A DNA stretch of 64,000 bases from Niabella sp. (GTDB taxonomy: Bacteria; Bacteroidota; Bacteroidia; Chitinophagales; Chitinophagaceae), in contig NZ_JASLGT010000024.1 of the NCBI RefSeq assembly GCF_030150205.1, positions 1-64,000 on the forward strand, given 5' to 3'. Both the position numbers and the translations under genes were made by a program. Shown here piece by piece: positions 8,436 through 16,538 of the stretch (its first letter is position 1; each line of letters begins with the position of its first letter). Under the pieces are notes generated by a model. It saw only the letters and a list, made by a program, of their open reading frames with translations, searched no databases and had not been told where the DNA came from.

Positions 8436-9971
8436 TTACAACCAGTAATTATTAAGCGTAATTAAAGGATTTCCTTTTTGAACAGATGCAGCATCCAGAG
8501 GCCAGGTCCAGGCGCCGGCTGCAAACTGCGATACTGTACAGTGATAGCCAAACTGATAATTCGGATCCACAATTCTTTTGGTACGCACTACATCATACCA
8601 GTACAGTCCTTCACCCATAAATTCCCGGCATCTTTCGAAAAATATCTCGTCACTTAACGTTTGGCCGCCGGCCGTAATCAGCGGGGCTTTCGCCCGATCC
8701 CTTACTACATTTACCGACAACCTTGCAGAGTCCTCTTTGCCCAGGTTATATAATGCTTCCGCCTTTAACAAATACACATCGGGTAAACGGAACACGGTTT
8801 GGTTATCATCGGGATTCACATCTTCCGCATTTTGATTTGCATACACGTTCGCAAATTTCAGCATAATGAACTTACCATCTCCATTGTACATATTTGCAGG
8901 ATCGTACCAGGTGGTGGCCCTCAGATCGCTGGTTCCCTGCGGAAACAATTTTATCATAAATGCCGGCAAATAGGCGAGATAGCTGGAAGTGATCTGATAG
9001 TTTTTATAAGGTGCATAAAGCACATTATCAGAAAATGCCGACCAGCCAAAAGACTCTCCGTAATTTACATTCTGCGGAATTTCAAACAACCCTTCCTTAC
9101 TCCTTCCTTTAAAAATAACCTTGGTCTGCGACAGGTCCAGTAACTGATAAGCGCCGTTATTACCTTGAATAAGTTCGTTGGATAAATCATTTGTGCTGGT
9201 ATAATACCGGGTAGCATTGCCTCCGTCAAATCCGGCCAGCCACATATTCATATGCATCATTAATATGATGGCTGATCCCCTCATTGCTCTTACGGCAATT
9301 TGCGTTGGATCAGAGTAAGTCCAGGGCAGATCCTTTTCTACGGCCCCCATATCTTCCAAACACTTATTTAAAACAGTAACCTGGTTGGTCCGCGCCAATT
9401 TTCCATCAAAGTATGGCTGTGTATAATAAGGCACGTCTCCCCAAAGCCGTACCATAAAGAAGTAGCACATATTCCGGATAAACACGGCTTCTGCTGTATA
9501 TCTTTTTTTATCGGCATCAGAAAAAGACGGATCAGGTACTGTTGGAACACGATCTACTGCAATATTCGCAGAAGCAATGGCCTTAAAAAAACGATCCCAT
9601 TGTGTAAACCGTATTGAATTAAACAAAGAAGAATAGGACGGTTCCCGATATACAACTGTGGGAATGTTATTATTCACCAGGTCTGTAATGTATTGACGGC
9701 CATTCGATTTCAGTGGCGCACCTCTCAGATCACCACTCCATGTGAAAAATGGAAATTCTCCATCTCCGGCAGCAGCTGTCATGTCCGGACGATAAACCGC
9801 TTCACGGAAAAGCTCATACAATCCGTTGATATATCGCTCCACATCTGCTTTATTGCGCCAGAAGTTATTACCGGAAAGATCGCTGGGAGGATCAATATTT
9901 AAAAACTTCTTACACCCGGATGCACCGAATAGTGTAGCAATAATGACAAAAATTATAAAAAAACGTTTCAT
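8436..9971 (-). CDS. SusD/RagB-family outer-membrane lipoprotein (second pair)
   Basis: This 511-residue lipoprotein has the SusD N-terminus (GCKKFLNIDPPSDLSGNNFW) with a lipobox Cys near residue 20. It shows the alpha-helical TPR-like scaffold: AVFIRNMCYFFMVRLWGDVPY, a helix-rich middle, then the C-terminal RLPDVYLLKAEALYNLGKEDSA and ECREFMGEGLYWYDVVRTKRI-like block typical of RagB/SusD. SusD proteins form the lid over the SusC barrel and bind the ligand at the cell surface. It starts 11 bp behind its partner SusC (9983-13150). Ligand specificity cannot be read from sequence; the neighbouring M60 peptidase points to glycopeptides. Confidence 0.93.
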   Translation of the reverse strand: MKRFFIIFVIIATLFGASGCKKFLNIDPPSDLSGNNFWRNKADVERYINGLYELFREAVYRPDMTAAAGDGEFPFFTWSGDLRGAPLKSNGRQYITDLVNNNIPTVVYREPSYSSLFNSIRFTQWDRFFKAIASANIAVDRVPTVPDPSFSDADKKRYTAEAVFIRNMCYFFMVRLWGDVPYYTQPYFDGKLARTNQVTVLNKCLEDMGAVEKDLPWTYSDPTQIAVRAMRGSAIILMMHMNMWLAGFDGGNATRYYTSTNDLSNELIQGNNGAYQLLDLSQTKVIFKGRSKEGLFEIPQNVNYGESFGWSAFSDNVLYAPYKNYQITSSYLAYLPAFMIKLFPQGTSDLRATTWYDPANMYNGDGKFIMLKFANVYANQNAEDVNPDDNQTVFRLPDVYLLKAEALYNLGKEDSARLSVNVVRDRAKAPLITAGGQTLSDEIFFERCREFMGEGLYWYDVVRTKRIVDPNYQFGYHCTVSQFAAGAWTWPLDAASVQKGNPLITLNNYWL

Positions 9972-9982
9972 TTCGCAGATTT

Positions 9983-12900
9983 TTAAAATTGAACATTAAC
10001 TGAAAACGAATAAGTCTTGGCCAAAGGATATCCTCCAGAAATATCCCTACCCAAAGAAGATACCTGCTCCGGAGAGGTGCCGCTGTATTTCGTAAAATTG
10101 TACAGGTTCTGGCCTGTCAACGAAAAACGCATAGAGGTCAATCCATACTTTTTCAGCAAATTTCTATCGACGTTATAAGAGACGGTTACCGAGTTGATTT
10201 TAAAATACGTACCGTTTTCCAAATATAGCGTTTGGTTGACCCGGAATGGGTTCAGCGCGCCAGCTCTTCTGAAATCGTAGGGATTTGGATATACAGCCCC
10301 TACAGTTCCTTGCGAACGGTCTGCATTGGTGGGTTTCCAATAATTGTATCCATCGATCGGCACCAGGGCCAGGGCCTCCAGTGGCCGTGTGTAGTTATTA
10401 AACTGATCTGCCAATACCAGGTTTAAAATATCCCGGTATGCGGTTAATGAAGTATTCACATTAAGCGTAAAAGCTTTATACACTACCTGGGTTCCAAAAC
10501 CGCCCACGAGTTTGGGAACAGGATTGCCCACTGCCACGAGGTCGGCATTATCGGTATTGCTGTTGTCAATGATGTAATCTCCGTTAATATCCGCCCAGAT
10601 CGGGTCTCCGGCCCTGAAATAAAGCCCCGTTCCCCGGCCATATTGCATTGGCAAACCGGTAGCCGGGTTTACAGGTATATCTGAATTATTTGCGTATACC
10701 CCTCTGGTTACGTATAAAAGATTACTAAGAGGCAGGCCACCTAACTGGCTGATCACAGGAACGAAGGAACCATAGGCATCCTGCACCTGCGTGGTTATGG
10801 ATCGCAGGCCATTCGGAAGATGCGCCAGGGTGGCCTCGTTCCAAGCGCCGTTCATATTAACCGACCATCTGACATCGGGTTTTTGAATGATATTGAAATT
10901 TGTGGCCACTTCTAATCCGCGGTTTACAATGCTTTGTGCATTTAAGGAAACACGGCTGAACCCATTTGTATTAGACAGATCGGTAGCCACCAGCTGGTTG
11001 TCGATAGCTTTATAATAGGCGTCTGCTGTAAACGTAATACGGTTGTTAAGGAATGCCAGATCAAGTCCCAGGTTGGTAGTAGCAGCAACTTCCGGTTCGA
11101 ACTCAACGTTCGGCAGCGTTTTGAAATCGATCATTACGGTTGATCCGTCATTGTATTTTGGACCGTATACATACTTCCCGTATACATCGTAAATCGTTCC
11201 ATTAGGCTTGATATTTCTTCCCCAGCTCCCCCTTATCGCTCCAGAGCTAAGCCAGGTGGCGCTCTTGAAAAATTTCTCCTTGAAAAAGTTCCAGCGTCCG
11301 CTGAAGGTGGGGCTTTTGGTATATCCACGAGACGGGCCGTTGGTTGCAGTATTGTCAAGCCTGTACGCCATTTCAAGCACATACTTTTCATCATAGTTGT
11401 AACTGACGTTACCGCCATAGCCATGAATCCGGCCTTCGTTAATATTACTGAGCGTACCACCCGCAGAAATTCCGTAGTTATTACCAATAGGACCGGTTAT
11501 CTGTTGATCTGCGGGCTGATTAAAATACATCATATTTGCCCGGAATCCATCTTTGGTAATTTGATTAAAGGCATAAGCCTGAAAGGTATGCTTATCGTTT
11601 ACTACTTTGGTAAAGCTAACCTGGCTGCGGTTGTCCAGGCTGTAGGACCGGTCGCTATACGCAAACACACCTGCAGAGTCCTGTGCCAGATAGGCAGACC
11701 TTACATAATCATTCGTATTACTGATATAAGAGTATGCCAGTAAATTAGAGAATCGCAGTCCCCTGAGCGGCTCATACTGCACGTTCAGACTACCACTTGT
11801 ATTATTTAATTTACCATCATTTTTTGCATTGGCAGCCTCCATCGCCTCTACATTCGAAAACAGCGAAGGCGGGGGCAGCAAGGAACTGGTATTGGCATTT
11901 TTTGCGATACCCATCTGCAACGCACCTACTCCCGAAGCATTTTGCTTATAGGCCACATCCTGCTGCAGGCTCATGGTTAAATAGAACTTCTCCGTTGGGT
12001 TATAGGTTCCTAACAGGTTCAGCGAATAGCGCTGCAGACCCGTATTCACTACGATACCTTTTTCGTTATAATAGTTAAGATTCGCTTTGTAATTGAAGTT
12101 CCGGTCACCTCCCGTTATATTCACATTATGCTGCTGGTTGCTTGTACTGCGATAAAAATAGCTTTGCCAGTCTGTAGAGTTATTGTAGTATTCGTTCAAA
12201 CTATCTGATAAACCCGGATACTGGCTGATCAATGCGAGTGATGCCTGACGGGAAGCGGTATCATAATTCAAAATCGTGTTCAGCCGTATCTGGCGTTCGC
12301 GCTCACCACCAATGGTAGAACGAAGCCGGGGCGGCGTTTTATAAAAAAAGCTACCGGAGTAAGAAATGATGGGCACTTTCGATTGTCCGCGTTTGGTGGT
12401 AATGATCACCACTCCGTAGGTAGCCTTTGAACCATATTGGGATGTCATTGCCGCATCTTTCAATACTTCTATACTCTCTACGTCTTCCGGTGGAATCAGC
12501 GATAAAGGGCTGATGCCTGCGCCACCGGACTCAAAACCATACTGATAATTTGTATTTACATCTACCGGCACCCCGTCAATAATAAATAAAGGAGAAGTGG
12601 GCGACAGGTTACCGCTTGCAGTAACATTTGTTGTGGAAACTCCACGCAGGTTCATAGTGGGTGCCGCTCCCGGAGAGCCGGTATTAATCTGTACGTTAAA
12701 ACCTGCAACCCTTCCCTGTATCAGCTCCATCACGTTTCCTGTAGGGCGATCCTGAATATCCTTACCACTAATAACAGTAGACGCACCTGTAACTGTCGAT
12801 TTTTTTACCTGCTTAAAACCCTGTACCACTACCTGGTCCATCGCATTATCTTTCGGAGTTAACGCAATCTCAAGTGCTTCAGGGAGTACTTCAGGAACCT

Positions 12901-13150
12901 TCCATTTTTGTTCTTTATAACCTATATGTGTAAAAGTAATACTGGCGCCCACCTTTGCTGTTATAGTAAAATGCCCGTTGTTATCTGTTTTTGTCGTTTT
13001 TCCTCCGGCACTTACGGTAACATCTGCTACTGCAACTTTTGTCTGCTCGTCTACCAATACCCCTTTTACGGTACTTTGTCCAATTGCCGTTCCAAGGGAA
13101 CCTAACACAAAAACGATAAGAAGAAGGGTTATATATCTGTATAATTTCAT
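9983..13150 (-). CDS. SusC/RagA-family TonB-linked outer-membrane transporter (second pair, full-length)
   Basis: This 1055-residue protein has a signal peptide (LGTAIGQ), then the CarboxypepD_reg-like domain (~25-105: VKGVLVDEQTKVAVADVTV to ALTPKDNAMDQVVVQG). The TonB plug follows, carrying the SusC signature around LIQGRVAGFNVQ and IEVLKDAAMTSQYGSKATYG. A 22-strand-type beta barrel ends in the terminal aromatic SFSVNVQF. SusC proteins import oligomers too large for porins using TonB energy. ATG 13150 is preferred over an in-frame TTG at 13159. Its partner SusD lies 11 bp downstream. Unlike the first SusC of this operon (16539-19487), it keeps the N-terminal regulatory-like domain. Confidence 0.95.
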   Translation of the reverse strand: MKLYRYITLLLIVFVLGSLGTAIGQSTVKGVLVDEQTKVAVADVTVSAGGKTTKTDNNGHFTITAKVGASITFTHIGYKEQKWKVPEVLPEALEIALTPKDNAMDQVVVQGFKQVKKSTVTGASTVISGKDIQDRPTGNVMELIQGRVAGFNVQINTGSPGAAPTMNLRGVSTTNVTASGNLSPTSPLFIIDGVPVDVNTNYQYGFESGGAGISPLSLIPPEDVESIEVLKDAAMTSQYGSKATYGVVIITTKRGQSKVPIISYSGSFFYKTPPRLRSTIGGERERQIRLNTILNYDTASRQASLALISQYPGLSDSLNEYYNNSTDWQSYFYRSTSNQQHNVNITGGDRNFNYKANLNYYNEKGIVVNTGLQRYSLNLLGTYNPTEKFYLTMSLQQDVAYKQNASGVGALQMGIAKNANTSSLLPPPSLFSNVEAMEAANAKNDGKLNNTSGSLNVQYEPLRGLRFSNLLAYSYISNTNDYVRSAYLAQDSAGVFAYSDRSYSLDNRSQVSFTKVVNDKHTFQAYAFNQITKDGFRANMMYFNQPADQQITGPIGNNYGISAGGTLSNINEGRIHGYGGNVSYNYDEKYVLEMAYRLDNTATNGPSRGYTKSPTFSGRWNFFKEKFFKSATWLSSGAIRGSWGRNIKPNGTIYDVYGKYVYGPKYNDGSTVMIDFKTLPNVEFEPEVAATTNLGLDLAFLNNRITFTADAYYKAIDNQLVATDLSNTNGFSRVSLNAQSIVNRGLEVATNFNIIQKPDVRWSVNMNGAWNEATLAHLPNGLRSITTQVQDAYGSFVPVISQLGGLPLSNLLYVTRGVYANNSDIPVNPATGLPMQYGRGTGLYFRAGDPIWADINGDYIIDNSNTDNADLVAVGNPVPKLVGGFGTQVVYKAFTLNVNTSLTAYRDILNLVLADQFNNYTRPLEALALVPIDGYNYWKPTNADRSQGTVGAVYPNPYDFRRAGALNPFRVNQTLYLENGTYFKINSVTVSYNVDRNLLKKYGLTSMRFSLTGQNLYNFTKYSGTSPEQVSSLGRDISGGYPLAKTYSFSVNVQF

Positions 13151-13178
13151 ATTCGTCAATTTTCTGTTTGTCGCTATA

Positions 13179-14222
13179 TTACTCGTTACGGAACCTTGGG
13201 TTATCTTTTGTAAATACCACCACTACTTCCCAATTGGCATTTTCATAAATGGCAAAATCCAGATACAGCGATGCGGGCGAAAGCATGCCGAACGCATCTA
13301 ACCGGTTATAGGAAAATACAGTATGCGTCATATCGCCAATATTGGTAGTGTATTTAGTAGGCATTTTTATTGCAGGCAGCGGATAAGAAACATCATAGGA
13401 AACACTGGTGGCCGTTTTTGTCATATTAAACCCGTGTACTAAACCGGGCCAGTTTGTTGCACCAAATTTATCCGGGTTGATCGGATTATATCCCTTATCA
13501 AAAAAGCGAAACGTAAGTTTATTTTTGGCATTGGTGCCGTCATTTACCTTTCTTATAAAAACATCTACATCGGAAGGTGTTAACGGAAGATTGGTAGAAT
13601 CTCCGATAATATTTAAGACACTGTTGGGATGTATTCCGTTGGTGAGTGGCTGGCCCGTAACATCATCCAGGTTCGAAGGTTCGAAAGAACGCTCCCGCAA
13701 TGGCTGTAATTTAAAGCCGGTAAAATACCTTCTGCCTCCTGTATTAGACACTTCTATATCAAAAACATACCCGGAATCCGGAAATGCTCTAATAAAAGAA
13801 GAACTCCCCATGCTCCACATCGTAATGTCGCCGGAAGAAGCGCCAACCTCCAGCACCGGACGGTATTGGATCGATTTCTTTGATTCGATCTCACCTACTG
13901 ATGTTTCATTTCCGGTGTACGCTTTGGTCCACACGCTTACGGGATATAATGTTGTTAATTCAGGTGCAGCCTGCCCGGAAGCGGCACTTCGTACGTTTAC
14001 AATCTTAAACTGAGCCGGGAAGGTAGTGCTGCCGGGCTGAAATATTCCTCCAAACTGTGTTGTACGTCCCAATACAGGTTGAAACAATTGTTGATTGAAT
14101 ATGGCATCCTCTCCTATATTATCTCTTTTTTGTGGCAGGTAGCCCTTTGTACTGCAGGAAAAAAGTATCGCAGTACATGCAAAAAGCATGAATATGTTTA
14201 ACCAGTTACGTTTCGAATACAT
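13179..14222 (-). CDS. DUF5007-like lipoprotein
   Basis: This 347-residue protein has a lipoprotein signal (AILFSC, Cys23). The mature part is beta-rich with no catalytic motif: TTLYPVSVWTKAYTGNETSVGEI, ITMWSMGSSSFIRAFPDSGYVFDIEVSNTGGRR, and a C-terminal ASLYLDFAIYENANWEV. The composition and its place behind a fasciclin gene match the Bacteroidota DUF5007 family; that assignment is from memory. It lies 21 bp behind the first fasciclin gene and 28 bp before the second SusC. It is thus the fourth member of the first SusC-SusD-fasciclin-X module, where the second module has a DUF5008-like protein instead. An extracellular binding role is inferred. Confidence 0.62.
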   Translation of the reverse strand: MYSKRNWLNIFMLFACTAILFSCSTKGYLPQKRDNIGEDAIFNQQLFQPVLGRTTQFGGIFQPGSTTFPAQFKIVNVRSAASGQAAPELTTLYPVSVWTKAYTGNETSVGEIESKKSIQYRPVLEVGASSGDITMWSMGSSSFIRAFPDSGYVFDIEVSNTGGRRYFTGFKLQPLRERSFEPSNLDDVTGQPLTNGIHPNSVLNIIGDSTNLPLTPSDVDVFIRKVNDGTNAKNKLTFRFFDKGYNPINPDKFGATNWPGLVHGFNMTKTATSVSYDVSYPLPAIKMPTKYTTNIGDMTHTVFSYNRLDAFGMLSPASLYLDFAIYENANWEVVVVFTKDNPRFRNE

Positions 14223-14243
14223 GTTTTACTTTTTTTGTTTTTT

Positions 14244-14918
14244 TTACCTGTAGTTAACAGCCCTTATAAAATCATCTCCAAAGCCAAAGTCGTGTCCCGG
14301 AGGCAGTACATTGATAATGGCATTGGTTGACTCTATGTCGGTGGTAATGGTATTTACACTGATCCAGTAGCGTTCAAATATTGAGTGTTTGGTATCACTA
14401 AATTTAATTTGCCGGGGGCCGCCTCCAAGAAAGCCGGAAGCATTCGTTGAAACAAAGCGTCCGAACATACCATAATTATATTTTATGGTAGACAACAAAA
14501 GGCCATCTGAAGAAGTTAATAAGTCGGTAGATACATATTTGCCCCGTACAATGTACCGGCATAAAAAAGAATCAAGAGCATCTCTATTTATAGTACTCAG
14601 GGATACCGGCGGCATTTTAGGTAACGAATCTGCGCGGGCTTTGTTGATATTGGTTAGCGCCAGTGAAAAACTTTTATTGCTTACGGCAAACAAGGTAATC
14701 GCCTTACCCGATAAAGTATCCATTAACCCAGGAATACGATTTACCGCCAGGAGAAAGGAATCATACTGATTGGTTTGCGACTGCAAATATTGTACTGCAT
14801 TTCCATTAAAAACATTCAGGTTATTTGTGTAATCCCGGTATGTGGTATCAACCTTTTTACAGGAATAAAAGCCCATAGAGCCCACTACGAATAAAACAAT
14901 TATTACAAACGTCTTCAT
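14244..14918 (-). CDS. Fasciclin-domain lipoprotein (copy downstream of SusD at 14940)
   Basis: This 224-residue lipoprotein (signal ending GFYSC, Cys20) has one FAS1-like domain. It shows AVQYLQSQTNQYDSFLLAVNRI, then the FAS1 block KAITLFAVSNKSFSLALTN and a later RYIVRGKYVSTDLL. It is about 25 residues shorter than its paralogue at 7654-8406 and diverged from it, so the duplication is not recent. It lies 21 bp behind the first SusD and 21 bp before the DUF5007-like gene. FAS1 proteins are adhesion or binding modules; here an outer-surface accessory to the SusCD complex is inferred. Confidence 0.78.
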   Translation of the reverse strand: MKTFVIIVLFVVGSMGFYSCKKVDTTYRDYTNNLNVFNGNAVQYLQSQTNQYDSFLLAVNRIPGLMDTLSGKAITLFAVSNKSFSLALTNINKARADSLPKMPPVSLSTINRDALDSFLCRYIVRGKYVSTDLLTSSDGLLLSTIKYNYGMFGRFVSTNASGFLGGGPRQIKFSDTKHSIFERYWISVNTITTDIESTNAIINVLPPGHDFGFGDDFIRAVNYR

Positions 14919-14939
14919 ATCGCCAAATACTTTTTGAGA

Positions 14940-16508
14940 TTAATTCCAATAAGGGTTTTGTTTTAAGGCTGTGTTCTTTTGCAACACATCCTGTGCTATT
15001 GGCCAGTAAATACCGTCACGGGCAATTAATGCATTGAAGGCCGGATCATTATTCAACAGTTTTTTCTCACGAACCACATCATACCAGCGCCAGCCTTCTC
15101 CCATCAGCTCCCTGCGCCGTTCCATAAAAATTTCATCGATCAATGCAGCGCCGGTAGTCAGCGGTGATACAGAGTTCAAAGAACGTTTTGACCGTAGTGT
15201 GTTCAATATTGTTTTGGCATCGTCTTCCCTTCCTAAAGCGGCCAGCGCTTCCGCTCTTAAAAGCAAAATCTCTTCCAGTCTTGTAAATACGATAGATGAA
15301 TTATAAACGGCGAACTGACCGGTATTGGCACCTCCGTTAACGATCCGGATTTTTTTAAATACAGGTATCTCGGCATTATAGTTTTCAAAGTATGTTGTAT
15401 ATAACAATGGCGGAGTATACTGCCTGTCATACCCAAACCGATCATCATTACCTCCGGTGGGATTAAAAAGAAACCCGATCGTGCCTTTATCGATGTAAAT
15501 ATCAGGGAGGGCTTTGGACATAAAGAAGTTAACCGTATTTGCCAGTGTAAGATTTTCTATGTGTCCGTCAGTTGTGGTTTCGCCCCGTTGTTTGTTAAAG
15601 TTAAACCCCATGATCTGGCTGTAATTACCAGAGTTTCCTCCGGCGAAGAGACCGGTTGGACTAACTATTTTAGCTACCGTTGAATAATCAATATTACTTT
15701 TATTGAAATTGTTTACCACAAACTCCGTATAAACCGAAGCATCGATATAGTTACCCCGCCATGCCGCAATATGCGCTAACAAGGCATAAGCAGCCAGTCT
15801 TGTTACCGGTGCATTTAACCAGTAATCGGTGCTTTTGTTATAATAATTGCTTGGAAAAATCTGATCCGGGTCCAATGCCGAATAAAGAAACGGCAGTTTA
15901 GGTGCTACCTCTATTAGTTCGCTGGTTGCAAAATTTAGAACCGCGTTCTTATCTGTTTTTGGCAATTCTTCAAAATTTCCACCTTCTCCTGAAGAAGTTG
16001 TAAAAGGGACATCACCCCAGACGCGAACCATATAAAAATACAGAAAAGCACGCAATGCTCTGGCCTGAGCTATGTCCAGCTTATAATAAGCTTCCGTATA
16101 GCGGATATCCTTTAAACATCCGGAATCCCTTTCTATAAACAAATTGCATGCATTAATGCCCGCATAAAAGGGCCGCCAGTCCGCCGCTTTTTGCAACAAA
16201 GGGAATCCCCCATTTAATTTCCCATCGATGACCGCCTGCAGATCAGATCTGGATAAGGATTTAAAATCACCGGATCTTAGCTCGCCCAATATCCAATGCG
16301 CATTATTTTGGGCAAGCGCCGCCCGTGTAAGGGCATAGAGCCCTGTAATGCCGCTGCGTGCATTTTCATAGGTGGACCAATGCCCTTCCTCATCTGCAAT
16401 CCTGCTGGACACTATATCCAGTTTTTTATTACATGCGGTCACCGCCAATGACGCCGCCAGAAAAAACAATATCGCTCTTCCCATCCTGGTAGTTATTAAA
16501 CGACTCAT
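14940..16508 (-). CDS. SusD/RagB-family outer-membrane lipoprotein (first pair)
   Basis: This 522-residue lipoprotein (AVTACNKKLDIVS, Cys near 26) has the SusD/RagB architecture: an N-terminal SusD-like region with AQARALRAFLYFYMVRVWGDVPF, a long helical middle, and the C-terminal RLEEILLLRAEALAALGREDDA and RRRELMGEGWRWYDVVREKKL block. It is 30 bp behind its partner SusC. Relative to the second SusD (8436-9971) it is diverged across its whole length, which suggests the two complexes capture different parts of the substrate. Start ATG 16508; an alternative ATG lies eight codons downstream. Confidence 0.92.
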   Translation of the reverse strand: MSRLITTRMGRAILFFLAASLAVTACNKKLDIVSSRIADEEGHWSTYENARSGITGLYALTRAALAQNNAHWILGELRSGDFKSLSRSDLQAVIDGKLNGGFPLLQKAADWRPFYAGINACNLFIERDSGCLKDIRYTEAYYKLDIAQARALRAFLYFYMVRVWGDVPFTTSSGEGGNFEELPKTDKNAVLNFATSELIEVAPKLPFLYSALDPDQIFPSNYYNKSTDYWLNAPVTRLAAYALLAHIAAWRGNYIDASVYTEFVVNNFNKSNIDYSTVAKIVSPTGLFAGGNSGNYSQIMGFNFNKQRGETTTDGHIENLTLANTVNFFMSKALPDIYIDKGTIGFLFNPTGGNDDRFGYDRQYTPPLLYTTYFENYNAEIPVFKKIRIVNGGANTGQFAVYNSSIVFTRLEEILLLRAEALAALGREDDAKTILNTLRSKRSLNSVSPLTTGAALIDEIFMERRRELMGEGWRWYDVVREKKLLNNDPAFNALIARDGIYWPIAQDVLQKNTALKQNPYWN

Positions 16509-16538
16509 AGTAAACCTTTAATAATTTCTTGCTTAATT